This document shows, piece after piece, positions 26,239 to 35,357 of a stretch of 64,000 bases of DNA (the stretch's first letter is position 1; each line of letters starts with the position of its first letter). Under the pieces are notes generated by a model, which searched no databases, was not told the DNA's origin, and saw only the letters and a program-made list of their open reading frames with translations. This DNA comes from an uncultured Roseburia sp. (lineage in GTDB: Bacteria; Bacillota; Clostridia; Lachnospirales; Lachnospiraceae), in the NCBI GenBank assembly GCA_947383215.1, contig CANDCP010000006.1, forward strand, positions 45,619-109,618, written 5' to 3'. The translations under genes were made by a program, and so were the position numbers.

Positions 26239-27591
26239 CTATTTTAATCTGGCTCCCGGAATATACGCGCCCTCTTTATCGGCGTCCCTGCGGACCTTCT
26301 TTGGAGGCGTCTGGCTGTCCCTGTCATAGACAAGCTCTCCGGCAACGAAAGTCATTTTCACCTCGCCTGTCACCTCTCTGCCGTCAAACGGCGTATTTTT
26401 CGATTTCGACCAGAATTTGTTTTTGTCTATTGTATACGTGGCTTCCGGATCGAAAATTACAAGATCCGCCTCTCTGCCGTCCCGCAGGCTTCCCTTTTTC
26501 AATCCCATAATTTTTGCCGGATTATAGCTCATTTTCTCCGCCATCTGCATCGGGGTGAGATAGCCGCCCTTCACAAGCTCCGTGTAGGTCAAGGACGCCG
26601 CCGTTTCTAATCCGACAATCCCAAACGGCGCGCGCTTCATAGACGTATTTTTGTCGTCCGCCGTGTGCGGCGCGTGATCCGTGGCGATCACATCCATTAT
26701 ATCATCCTTCAGTCCCTGTCTCAGCGCTTCCACATCCGCGCGCGTGCGCAGCGGTGGACTCATCTTATAATTTGTGTCTCCCTCTTTTATGTCGTCTGAA
26801 GTCAGGGTAAAATGATGCGGGCACACCTCCGCCGTAACCGAAGCCTGCTCTTCCTTTGCATGTTTCACGAGCGCCACGCTCTCTTTTGTCGAGCAGTGGC
26901 ACAGATGCAGGCGCGCGCCCGTATCCTGCGCAAGTACAATATCCCGCGCAATGATCGTATTTTCGGCCGCGTTGACAATCCCTTTCAGCCCCATTTTCGC
27001 CGTCGTCTCGTCCGCGTTGACGACGCCGCCCCTCACAAGGCCGGCGTCCTCGCAGTGAGCCAGCACAGGGATGTTTAAGCGCGCCGCCTCCCGCATGGCC
27101 TCCCGCGCCAGAAACGAATTCATAACCGTCTTTCCGTCCTCGCTGATCGCAGGGCTTCCCGCCTTCACCATGCCTTCGATGTCGGCAAGCTCCTCCCCCT
27201 TCTGCTCTTTCGTAACCGCTCCGATCTGGAACACATTCACAAGCGCAAGGCTCTGCGCTTTCTTCTGTACGTAATCTACCACGTCCGCATTATCGACTAC
27301 CGGCCTCGTATTCGGCATCGCGAAAATCGTCGTATAGCCGCCCCTCGCCGCAGCCTGCGCTCCGGTCTCCACAGTCTCTTTATCATTAAATCCCGGATCC
27401 CTCAAATGAACATGCATATCAATAAATCCCGGCATGACAAAGCAGCCTGTCGCATCTATCTTCTTATCCGCCTTTGCCTTGCTGTTTTTCTCTTTTTTTA
27501 CAATGATACCGTCCTCAATCAATACATCCAATACCTCATCCGTCTTGGTTGCCGGGTCAATGACACGGCCGTTTTTTATCAGAATTGTCAT
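26239..27591 (-). CDS. pyrC: dihydroorotase (class I)
   Basis: 450 residues, two-domain amidohydrolase of the PyrC/AllB class. Closes carbamoyl aspartate to dihydroorotate. Metal-binding HVHLRDPG, GYTTIFAMPNTRPV, LAHCED, LHLCHCST (His), and ATDHAPHTADDK (Asp/His), with GIVGLETAASL. First gene of pyrCFKD; the 15-bp gap to pyrF supports one transcript. Preceded by a short overlapping out-of-frame ORF. Confidence 0.96.
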   Translation of the reverse strand: MTILIKNGRVIDPATKTDEVLDVLIEDGIIVKKEKNSKAKADKKIDATGCFVMPGFIDMHVHLRDPGFNDKETVETGAQAAARGGYTTIFAMPNTRPVVDNADVVDYVQKKAQSLALVNVFQIGAVTKEQKGEELADIEGMVKAGSPAISEDGKTVMNSFLAREAMREAARLNIPVLAHCEDAGLVRGGVVNADETTAKMGLKGIVNAAENTIIARDIVLAQDTGARLHLCHCSTKESVALVKHAKEEQASVTAEVCPHHFTLTSDDIKEGDTNYKMSPPLRTRADVEALRQGLKDDIMDVIATDHAPHTADDKNTSMKRAPFGIVGLETAASLTYTELVKGGYLTPMQMAEKMSYNPAKIMGLKKGSLRDGREADLVIFDPEATYTIDKNKFWSKSKNTPFDGREVTGEVKMTFVAGELVYDRDSQTPPKKVRRDADKEGAYIPGARLK

Positions 27592-27646
27592 TGGCTTCCC
27601 CCTCTTTTTCTTCTTCGTTTTCTTTATTCTCTACATTATTTTCCAT
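27557..27646 (-). other. possible leader ORF overlapping the pyrC start
   Basis: ATG at 27646 opens a 29-codon frame (MENNVENKENEEEKEGEA...) that passes over the pyrC ATG in another frame and stops at 27557. The predicted transcription start is only a few bases before this ATG and no ribosome binding site precedes it, so translation would be leaderless. May be chance. Confidence 0.25.
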
Positions 27647-27654
27647 ATAATTCA

Positions 27655-27683
27655 ATATTATCACACAAAAGATTCGGAATCAA
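27655..27683 (-). promoter_or_regulatory. pyrCFKD promoter
   Basis: TTGATT at 27683-27678, 17 bp, TAATAT at 27660-27655 on the minus strand. About 60 bases before the pyrC start. Confidence 0.65.
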
Positions 27684-27724
27684 CCGTTCCGTCGTCTCAT
27701 CTCTATAAATTTTTTCCGCAAAAA

Positions 27725-30094
27725 TCAAAGACCGGACGCGTATTTTCCGATATTCGACGCGTTGACATACTTTTTCGCCGCGCCGTCGCGAACGACGACA
27801 AGCGTAGGCGCCTGCATGACCCCGTATTTCTGCGCCAATGTCATATTCTCCTCCGCGTCGATGAGCACGTAATCCTTCCTCGCCTCTTTTAAAATTTTCT
27901 TAGCGGCAGCGCAGTTCGGGCATGTCTTGGTCGTAAAGAGATAGCGCCCGTTTGCGTCGGAGGCGCATTCCACCTTCTCTCCCGACGCTTCCTTTCTTAC
28001 AACCGTCCCTTTTTTATCTCTTAGCTCCTTCACGTCATACAGCTTCCGGTTGTTGTACTCCGAAATTTTTCCGTCATTCCAGTTTTGTACCGGGCGGTAA
28101 TAACCGGTAATCCTGCTGTACACCTCTGCCTTCGCGCCGCAGATCGGACATTCAAAATGCTCCCCCGCAAGATATCCGTGCTCTCCGCAAATCGAATACG
28201 TCGGAGACAGCGTATAGTACGGCAGCTTATAATTCTCGGCAATTTTGCGCACAAGGGCCGCCGCCGCTTTCCAGTCCGGAAGCTTCTCGCCGAGAAACGC
28301 GTGGAACACCGTCCCGGACGTATAAAGCGTCTGCAGCTCATCCTGAATGTCAAGCGCGTCAAAAATGTCCGACGTATAGTCCACAGGGAGATGCGAGCTG
28401 TTCGTATAATACGGCGCGTCCGTCCCGCTTCCCGCACAGATGATATCCGGATACTTCGTTCTGTCGTGCTTTGCGAGACGATACGTGGTAGATTCCGCCG
28501 GCGTCGCCTCCAGATTATAGAGGTCCCCGTACTGCTCCTGATAATCGGAAAGTCTCTCACGCATATGATTTAACACGTCCTTCGCAAACTGCTGCGCCTG
28601 CCCGTCGGTCAGATCCTTTTGAATCCATCTCGCGTTTAGCGCGGCCTCGTTCATGCCGATTAAACCGATCGTAGAAAAATGGCTCTCAAAGCTTCCGAGA
28701 TAACGTTTCGTATACGGATATAACCCCTCGTTTAAAAGCTTTGTGATAACGCCTCTCTTGATCTTCAGCGAGCGCGCCGCAATGTCCATCATTTTATCTA
28801 ACCTCTTATAGAACTCCGCTTCGTCTGACGCAAGGTACGCAATCCTCGGCGCATTAATCGTCACTACGCCCACGGAACCCGTGCTCTCGCCCGACCCGAA
28901 ATATCCGCCGGATTTCTTGCGGAGCTCCCGCAAATCAAGGCGCAGACGGCAGCACATAGAGCGCACATCGCTCGGCTCCATATCGCTGTTAATGTAGTTT
29001 GAAAAATAAGGCGTGCCGTACTTTGCCGTCATCTCGAACAGAAGCCTGTTATTCTCCGTATCGCTCCAGTCAAAATCCCGGGTGATCGAGTACGTCGGTA
29101 TCGGATACTGAAAGCCCCGCCCGTTTGCGTCCCCCTCAATCATAGTCTCAAGGAAGGCGCGGTTCACCATATCCATCTCCGCTTTGCAGTCCTTATATTT
29201 AAAATCCATCTCTTTTCCGCCCACAATGGCCGGCATCTCGGCAAGATCGTCCGGCACGGTCCAGTCCAGCGTAATATTGGAAAACGGCGCCTGCGTCCCC
29301 CAGCGGCTCGGCGTGTTGACTCCGAATACGAACGATTCTATACACTTTTTTACCTCCCGATAAGAAAGGCCGTCCGTCTTTACAAACGGCGCGAGATATG
29401 TATCAAATGAAGAAAACGCCTGCGCCCCCGCCCACTCGTTTTGCATGATCCCCAGGAAATTTACCATCTGGTTACAGAGCACGGACAAATGCTTGGCCGG
29501 AGCCGAAGTAATCTTGCCCGTGATGCCGCCCAGCCCCTCTTTGATCAGCTGCTTTAGCGACCAGCCCGCACAGTAGCCGGTCAGCATCGACAAGTCATGG
29601 ATATGAATGTCCGCGCCCCGGTGCGCCTGCGCAATCTCCTCGTCATAAATCTCCGAGAGCCAGTAATTCGCGGTAACCGCCCCGGAATTGCTCAAAATCA
29701 GCCCTCCCACGGAATACGTCACCGTGGAATTTTCCTTCACACGCCAATCTTCTACTTTTACATAGCTGTTGATTACCTCTTTATAATCTAAGATTGTCGA
29801 TTTCATGTTCCTCATTTTTTCACGCTGTTTCCGGTAAAGAATGTACGCCTTCGCCACCTCCGTATAACCGGTCTGTTCCAGGACCGTCTCAACGCTGTCC
29901 TGGATATCCTCCACATGTATTTTACTCTCCTTTAACTTCGCCTGGAAATCGGCGGTTACGCGAAGTACAAGAAGGCTTAGAATATCGTCGCTCGACTCCA
30001 TTCCCGTCGCATCAAACGCCTTCGCGATCGCATCCTTGATCTTATTCAGATTAAAATCCGCTATCTCCCCATCCCTTTTCACTACCTTGAACAT
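27725..30094 (-). CDS. nrdD: anaerobic ribonucleoside-triphosphate reductase with C-terminal glutaredoxin-like domain
   Basis: 789 residues. N-terminal ATP-cone (1-95, VVKRDGEIADFNLNKIKDAI), the class III barrel, a zinc site (CGEHGYL...CPICGAK) and the glycyl-radical loop RITGYYRPV with Gly about 664. An extra C-terminal domain of about 75 residues carries CPNC at 725-728 and a cis-Pro motif QAPT, the layout of a glutaredoxin/NrdH-like redoxin. This suggests a built-in reductant, as in NrdD types that use a redoxin instead of formate. No nrdG activase is seen within the window. Makes dNTPs without oxygen. Confidence 0.94.
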   Translation of the reverse strand: MFKVVKRDGEIADFNLNKIKDAIAKAFDATGMESSDDILSLLVLRVTADFQAKLKESKIHVEDIQDSVETVLEQTGYTEVAKAYILYRKQREKMRNMKSTILDYKEVINSYVKVEDWRVKENSTVTYSVGGLILSNSGAVTANYWLSEIYDEEIAQAHRGADIHIHDLSMLTGYCAGWSLKQLIKEGLGGITGKITSAPAKHLSVLCNQMVNFLGIMQNEWAGAQAFSSFDTYLAPFVKTDGLSYREVKKCIESFVFGVNTPSRWGTQAPFSNITLDWTVPDDLAEMPAIVGGKEMDFKYKDCKAEMDMVNRAFLETMIEGDANGRGFQYPIPTYSITRDFDWSDTENNRLLFEMTAKYGTPYFSNYINSDMEPSDVRSMCCRLRLDLRELRKKSGGYFGSGESTGSVGVVTINAPRIAYLASDEAEFYKRLDKMMDIAARSLKIKRGVITKLLNEGLYPYTKRYLGSFESHFSTIGLIGMNEAALNARWIQKDLTDGQAQQFAKDVLNHMRERLSDYQEQYGDLYNLEATPAESTTYRLAKHDRTKYPDIICAGSGTDAPYYTNSSHLPVDYTSDIFDALDIQDELQTLYTSGTVFHAFLGEKLPDWKAAAALVRKIAENYKLPYYTLSPTYSICGEHGYLAGEHFECPICGAKAEVYSRITGYYRPVQNWNDGKISEYNNRKLYDVKELRDKKGTVVRKEASGEKVECASDANGRYLFTTKTCPNCAAAKKILKEARKDYVLIDAEENMTLAQKYGVMQAPTLVVVRDGAAKKYVNASNIGKYASGL

Positions 30095-30136
30095 GACATA
30101 CCAATCCTTTCCTTTTCAATCAAACACTGTTAGATT

Positions 30137-30165
30137 ATTGTAGCAGACCATGCGGGATGCGTCAA
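30137..30165 (-). promoter_or_regulatory. nrdD promoter
   Basis: TTGACG at 30165-30160, 17 bp, TACAAT at 30142-30137 on the minus strand; about 40 bases before the nrdD ATG. Confidence 0.75.
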
Positions 30166-30171
30166 TCAAAA

Positions 30172-30219
30172 ATACCATATATTGTATTTATTTTCCGTCA
30201 TCAAACATAGATATAGTGT
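30172..30219. promoter_or_regulatory. candidate tandem NrdR boxes
   Basis: Two 16-base sequences at 30172-30187 (ATACCATATATTGTAT) and 30204-30219 (AACATAGATATAGTGT) resemble the NrdR box ACACWATATATWGTGT (13 and 12 of 16). Their starts are 32 bp apart, the three-turn spacing known for NrdR sites, and they lie directly upstream of the nrdD -35. Confidence 0.5.
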
Positions 30220-30305
30220 CATTGACAGAGCATGGCGATCCTGCCCAGGGGCCTTTTGTTACGGCGAATCCGCCGTGCCCTATCGCTTCGAAGCTTCCTA
30301 TAAAC

Positions 30306-30332
30306 AGAAAAACAGGAGCGCCAAAGCGCTCC
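30306..30332 (-). terminator. hflX terminator
   Basis: GGAGCGC/GCGCTCC stem (30326-30332 with 30315-30321), four-base loop, followed by TGTTTTTCTG on the minus strand, 10 bases after the hflX stop. Confidence 0.8.
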
Positions 30333-30342
30333 CATTAAATTT

Positions 30343-31623
30343 TTACAAAACACGATCCGTTCCCGGTACGGTATCTTTTTTCAGTCTCGAAATCATCTCC
30401 GGCGGAACAAACGCCTTTATCCGGATCCCGTCCGCCTCGTATTCCTGTGAAAGCACCTCGCCTTTCCTGTGCAGCAAATCGACAATGCCGCTTTCGCTGT
30501 AAGGCAAAAGAACTTCCAGATACTGCTTACTTTCACGCAGAACATCACAGAGCAGCTCCTTTAAATCGTCCATCCCCCATCCGGTCTTCGCCGAAATCTT
30601 AAGCGTCCGGTCCGCGTGCCCGTCGCGCAGCGGCTCCTGCCGTTCAATCTTATCCTGCTTATTGAACAGCGTTATCACCGGTTTATTCGTAATTTTAAGA
30701 TTTTCCAGCGTCTCATATACGATATACATCTGCTTTTGCGCCTGCGGATTCGACGCGTCCACTACATGAATGATAAAATCGGCATACTTCGCCTCCTCAA
30801 GCGTACTGCAAAACGCCTCGATCAAATGGTGCGGAAGCTTGCGGATAAATCCCACCGTGTCTGTCAGCAGAAGCCTCTGACTGCCGGAAAGACAAAGTAG
30901 TCTGGTCGTCGGATCCAGGGTCGCAAACAGCTTGTCTTCCTCCGTCACACCGGCCCCGGTAAGCCGGTTTAAAAGCGTGGATTTTCCGGCGTTCGTATAA
31001 CCCACAATCGCCGCCACAGGCAGACCGTCGCGCTCCCGCCGCCCTCTGGTAACCTGACGATGCTTCTTCATCTCTTCAAGCTCCCGCTTCAATTGCGCGA
31101 TTCTGGCATTGATAAAACGCCTGTCTGTCTCCAGCTTCTTCTCGCCCGGACCTCTCGTTCCGATTCCGCCGCCCAGCCTCGACATCGAACGCCCAAGCCC
31201 CGTAAGCCTGGTCAGACGGTACTTTAACTGCGCCAGCTCTACCTGGATCTTGCCCTCGCTTGTCGTCGCCCTCGCCGCAAAGATATCAAGTATCACCAGC
31301 GTTCTGTCCATTATCTTGGTATGAAGCAGATCTTCCAGATTCCTAAGCTGCGCAGGGGAAAGTTCATCGTCGCAGACAATTCCCGTCGCATCACACTCCG
31401 CAAGCAGCAGGCGAATCTCTTCCACCTTCCCTGTGCCCACATAAGTTCCCGGATGTATCATCTGCCGGTTCTGGACAACCGTCGCGACGGCTGTCGCCCC
31501 GGCGGTCTCAACCAGCTCCCCAAGTTCCGTCAAGGAATCCGGCGTATCGTCCCCGTCGCGCTCGCTGACGCCGACCAGAATGACACGCTCTGTCGGTTCT
31601 TCATTTTTATACAGCTCTGCCAC
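30343..31623 (-). CDS. hflX: ribosome-associated GTPase HflX
   Basis: 426 residues if started at the GTG at 31623. N-terminal HflX domain with GTYVGTGKVEEI and DELSPAQLRNLED, the glycine-rich GRSMSRLGGGIGTRGPGEKKLE, and a G domain: G1 GYTNAGKST, G3 DTVGFIRKLP, G4 NKQD. Splits or rescues stalled ribosomes. The start is ambiguous: GGGAGGTG overlaps the GTG, too close to serve it, but is ideally placed for a CTG at 31614; no in-frame ATG exists before a stop. Confidence 0.95.
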   Translation of the reverse strand: MAELYKNEEPTERVILVGVSERDGDDTPDSLTELGELVETAGATAVATVVQNRQMIHPGTYVGTGKVEEIRLLLAECDATGIVCDDELSPAQLRNLEDLLHTKIMDRTLVILDIFAARATTSEGKIQVELAQLKYRLTRLTGLGRSMSRLGGGIGTRGPGEKKLETDRRFINARIAQLKRELEEMKKHRQVTRGRRERDGLPVAAIVGYTNAGKSTLLNRLTGAGVTEEDKLFATLDPTTRLLCLSGSQRLLLTDTVGFIRKLPHHLIEAFCSTLEEAKYADFIIHVVDASNPQAQKQMYIVYETLENLKITNKPVITLFNKQDKIERQEPLRDGHADRTLKISAKTGWGMDDLKELLCDVLRESKQYLEVLLPYSESGIVDLLHRKGEVLSQEYEADGIRIKAFVPPEMISRLKKDTVPGTDRVL

Positions 31624-31695
31624 CTCCCATGCATGATTCTATGTATTGGGACATGACAAAAATCCCTTTACCAAAACGTTTTCATCCGCGTTTCC

Positions 31696-33126
31696 CTAGA
31701 AGCTTTTCTGCTCCTTTGATAATTTTTCCACAATATCAATAATCTGATTCAGATCCGACAATAATTCCTTGGAATCGCGCTCCGCTTCCCCGCAAACCTT
31801 CTCGGCGCGCGCATAATCCCCATGGAAAATCGCATTGATCGCGTCCGAACCGTATGAGTGGAACTTTTTGTGCTTTGCGCCAAGCCCGTTCCACACCGCC
31901 AGAACTTCTCTGCTCTGCGGCGCCAACGCATGGTAGACGTGTCCGAATCCGCACTTCGTCTCATCCAGCTGAAGCGGACGCACTTCGCGCTTCTTTACAA
32001 TATCCTTCAATTCCTCAAGCCACTCCGTATGCGCCGTCACAGCCGTGCGGATATACTCCGTAAACCGGCGGTTATCGATCATATAGAACGCATCCTGCCC
32101 AAGCTCGCCCAGAATCTTCGCGACCTCATCCAGATCCTTCTCCACATCCGAGACAGGCTCCAAAACATTCTTCAGATTCTCGCTGACGCTCAAAAGCTTG
32201 TCGGAATCGTCCTTCAAACCGGAACACTGCTCCTCAATCCTTGACGTCTGAGACTCCATCTCGTCGGTCGAGCTGCTGATCTCCTCGCTGACCGCCGCCA
32301 GCGCGCTGATCGAATCCGTAATTTTCCCTACGCTTCCCTTATTCTCCTCATTCAGCTGCCATACGGAGCTGATTTTATCGTTAATGCCGCTCAACGCCTC
32401 CGTCGTCCCGGTCACGCTGCCGGAGCTTTTCTGCGACGCGTTGCGTATGCCCTCTACGAAGTCGCCCATATTGCCTGTCAGCTGCTTTGTCTGCTCCGCA
32501 AGCTGTCGGATCTCCTCCGCAACGACCGCAAATCCTCTTCCTGCCTCTCCCGCTCTCGCGGCCTCGATAGACGCATTCAGCGCCAACAGATTCGTCTGCT
32601 CGGAAATCGCCGTAATTCCGGAGATTACCTCGTTCATATGGTTGATGATCTCTAACAGCTCATTCATATCCTCTTCCATATTTTTAGACAAATCAATTGC
32701 CTCTGTCGAAAGATTCTTGATCGCCGTCAGCTCCTGCTGCTCGTCGCGAATCTTATTATATACGGTTTCAGCCTCCCCGGAAGCCTCCACAATCGTATTG
32801 GTCAATCCCTCATGCGCTCTCGCCACATCGCCCGCAACGACTGTCGCCTTCGACGTAGCCTGATGGATATTCTGCGTCGCGTCCGATATCAGATTCGATA
32901 TCTCCATCATATGCTCCGTCTCACTCTCCAGAAAAAGATCCAGTGAACTTATCTGTCTGACAGCGTTTAAATTCTTTGCCAGCACCCCTTCCAGCTTCTC
33001 CCTGCCGCCGCTTAATCTCTCGTAGATCGCACGCAGCTGCGGATCCGCCTTTGAATAATCCACACTCTTTAATTCCGCAACAGATTTCACAAATTCTGCG
33101 CTCTTTTTCTTACTTCCGAATGCCAT
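31696..33126 (-). CDS. soluble chemoreceptor with C-terminal CZB zinc domain
   Basis: 476 residues, no transmembrane segment. Long coiled-coil signalling domain with the MCP hairpin tip [37 protein letters not shown] (about 175-210) and a C-terminal zinc-binding CZB domain (about 365-440) with [22 protein letters not shown] and HKKFHSYG supplying His/Cys ligands. Such cytoplasmic receptors sense metal or redox state (zinc, hypochlorous acid) and talk to CheA/CheW. No che gene is in the window. Own promoter upstream. Confidence 0.92.
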   Translation of the reverse strand: MAFGSKKKSAEFVKSVAELKSVDYSKADPQLRAIYERLSGGREKLEGVLAKNLNAVRQISSLDLFLESETEHMMEISNLISDATQNIHQATSKATVVAGDVARAHEGLTNTIVEASGEAETVYNKIRDEQQELTAIKNLSTEAIDLSKNMEEDMNELLEIINHMNEVISGITAISEQTNLLALNASIEAARAGEAGRGFAVVAEEIRQLAEQTKQLTGNMGDFVEGIRNASQKSSGSVTGTTEALSGINDKISSVWQLNEENKGSVGKITDSISALAAVSEEISSSTDEMESQTSRIEEQCSGLKDDSDKLLSVSENLKNVLEPVSDVEKDLDEVAKILGELGQDAFYMIDNRRFTEYIRTAVTAHTEWLEELKDIVKKREVRPLQLDETKCGFGHVYHALAPQSREVLAVWNGLGAKHKKFHSYGSDAINAIFHGDYARAEKVCGEAERDSKELLSDLNQIIDIVEKLSKEQKSF

Positions 33127-33162
33127 ATTGGTACCCCCATCTTCTGTTATTTGCTACCTTTA

Positions 33163-33191
33163 ATTTTGTACCTTTTCGACCGGAATGTCAA
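33163..33191 (-). promoter_or_regulatory. chemoreceptor promoter
   Basis: TTGACA at 33191-33186, 17 bp, CAAAAT at 33168-33163 on the minus strand. Perfect -35, weak -10. Begins just after the feoB stop. Confidence 0.6.
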
Positions 33192-33222
33192 TCATTTCTT
33201 TTCCCGATTTCAAGGTATTTCT

Positions 33223-35271
33223 TCAGTTTCCGAACCTCGACGCGATAAAGCAGAATAAAACTCCGATCATTGTCGGAATCAGCGCTGAGAGCAGCGTATA
33301 TTTTACGCTTCCGGTCTCTTTTTTTATTGTCAGAAGCGTTGTCGAGCACGGCCAGTGGAACATGGAAAATAATACCACGCACACCGCCGTCGCCGTCGTC
33401 CAGCCGTTCGCTTCCAAAAGCTGTTTTAGCTTCGCAAGATTTTCAAGCTCCTGAAGGTTCCCGCCCGAAAGATACGCCATGACAATGATCGGAAGCACAA
33501 TCTCGTTTGCCGGAAATCCCAGAATAAAGGCAAGAAGGATTACGCCGTCGAGCCCGATCAAAGACGCCGGATAATCGAGAAATCCCGAGAGCGCGCCAAG
33601 CAGGCTGCCATCCCCGAGCGATACGTTTGCAAGGATCCAGATAACCGCCCCCGCAGGCGCGGCGACCGCCGCGGCCCTTCCCAGCACAAACAGCGTGCGG
33701 TCAAAAACAGATCGCACAAGAACCTTTGCAATCTGCGGCCTTCGATACGGCGGAAGCTCCAAAATAAACGACGACGAATCTCCTTTCAACAGCGTCGCCG
33801 ACAGGAGATACGACGTCAAAAATGTCACTGCGATTCCCAAAAGTATGACGAGCGCCAGAAAAAACGCGGCGGCGCCTTTGTTCTCCCCCGCCGCAAAAAA
33901 GACCGTCACCATTGTGAGAAGCAGCGGAAACCGCCCGTTACACGGCATAAAACTGTTCGTTATGATCGCAATCAGCCGTTCACGCTTAGATTCAATGATC
34001 CTGCAGCCCGTAACGCCCACCGCGTTACAGCCTAATCCCATGCACATCGTAAGCGCTCCTTTTCCGCACGCCCGGCATTTCTGAAACGGCCGGTCAAGAT
34101 TGTAGGCTATTCTCGGCAGGTAACCGACGTCCTCAAGTAGCGTAAACAACGGGAAAAAAACCGCCATCGGCGGAAGCATAACGGACACGACCCAGGCTAA
34201 CGTGCGGTAAACGCCGCGCACAAGGAGGCCGCAGACCCACTCGGGCGCGCGAATAAAATCAAAAAAATCCAGCAGATATCTTTCCGCTCCAAACAGCACG
34301 CCCGTCAAAAAATCGGAAGGATAATTCGCGCCCTTTATCGTCAGCCACAAAAGAAAAACGAGGAGCAGAAACATGAGCGGATACCCTGTCCGCTTCCCCG
34401 TAAGCAAACGATCCAGTTTCCGGTCCTTTTTGTCTGTCCCCTCCCTGCATTTTACCGTTTTCGCGGCAATTTTTTCCGCCTGCTCAAAAAAATATTTTTC
34501 GTCTCCCGCTTCAGCCGTCCGCGCCTCCCGCGCGCTTTCGGACGGAAGCCTCTTTACTCTCTCAAATAAAAATTCCTTCATTATTTTTATGTTTTCTTTT
34601 TTCCGCGCGCAGACGCCCAGCACCGGCAGCTTCAGTTCCCGCCGAAGCGCCTCGATGTCGACTTCTATTCCTTTCTTTTTGGCCTCATCCATCAAATTGA
34701 CAAATACGACCGTATTATCCCATCTCGCCTTAATCTGCAAGACGAGCGCAAGACTGCGCTCAAGACAGGTCGCGTCGCACACGACGAGCACCGCGTCGGC
34801 TTCCCTGCAAAGAAACTCAAGCGCCTCCCTCTCCTCCCCCGAATACGGAGTCAGAGAATACGTTCCCGGAATATCCGCCAACACCAGCTCCCCGCCTTTA
34901 TAACGGCAGATCCCCCAGGCATTTTCCACCGTTTTCCCGGTCCAGTTTCCGGTATGCTGCTTCATTCCGGTCAACGCGTTAAAAACCGTACTTTTCCCTA
35001 CGTTCGGATTCCCCGCGACGGCTACGACGGGAAGCGGCTTTTTCTCGCTCTTTACCCAGATATCTCTTCCGTCCGCCTCACGGATCGCCACAACCGCTCC
35101 GCGAATGCGGTAAGCCGCCGGATCCTTCGCGGGACTTCTCCCGACGCATTCCACATAAGTCCCCTCCACAAGTCCCATATCGCAAATGCGTTTTTTCACG
35201 CTTCCCTCTGTCTCAATCCGGCACACCCTGCCCGCCTCGTTCCGTCCAAGATCGCTTAAACGCTTTTCCAT
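33223..35271 (-). CDS. feoB: ferrous iron transporter, FeoA-FeoB fusion
   Basis: 682 residues from MEKRLSDLGRNEAG at 35271. Residues 1-75 form a FeoA-like SH3 domain (VKKRICDMGLVEGTYVECVG). Then the FeoB GTPase: G1 AGNPNVGKST, G3 DIPGTYSL, G4 NLMDEAKKKG, an insert, and a membrane part of about 8-11 helices with gate motif LPRIAYNLDRPF and GLGCNAVGVTGCRIIESKRERL. Imports Fe2+ under anaerobic conditions. The 90-base in-frame extension to 35361 runs through a terminator and is rejected. Most species encode FeoA separately. Confidence 0.94.
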   Translation of the reverse strand: MEKRLSDLGRNEAGRVCRIETEGSVKKRICDMGLVEGTYVECVGRSPAKDPAAYRIRGAVVAIREADGRDIWVKSEKKPLPVVAVAGNPNVGKSTVFNALTGMKQHTGNWTGKTVENAWGICRYKGGELVLADIPGTYSLTPYSGEEREALEFLCREADAVLVVCDATCLERSLALVLQIKARWDNTVVFVNLMDEAKKKGIEVDIEALRRELKLPVLGVCARKKENIKIMKEFLFERVKRLPSESAREARTAEAGDEKYFFEQAEKIAAKTVKCREGTDKKDRKLDRLLTGKRTGYPLMFLLLVFLLWLTIKGANYPSDFLTGVLFGAERYLLDFFDFIRAPEWVCGLLVRGVYRTLAWVVSVMLPPMAVFFPLFTLLEDVGYLPRIAYNLDRPFQKCRACGKGALTMCMGLGCNAVGVTGCRIIESKRERLIAIITNSFMPCNGRFPLLLTMVTVFFAAGENKGAAAFFLALVILLGIAVTFLTSYLLSATLLKGDSSSFILELPPYRRPQIAKVLVRSVFDRTLFVLGRAAAVAAPAGAVIWILANVSLGDGSLLGALSGFLDYPASLIGLDGVILLAFILGFPANEIVLPIIVMAYLSGGNLQELENLAKLKQLLEANGWTTATAVCVVLFSMFHWPCSTTLLTIKKETGSVKYTLLSALIPTMIGVLFCFIASRFGN

Positions 35272-35314
35272 TCCCGCATTTCTCTCTTTTTGGGATGCTC
35301 TTATTCCACTATAT

Positions 35315-35344
35315 GAAAAAAGACACGGCCTCATTCCGTGTCTT
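35315..35344 (-). terminator. terminator after TPR lipoprotein gene
   Basis: AAGACACGG/CCGTGTCTT, 9-bp perfect stem (35336-35344 with 35320-35328), 7-base loop, then TTTTTC on the minus strand. Confidence 0.85.
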
Positions 35345-35357
35345 TCCCCCGGATTCA

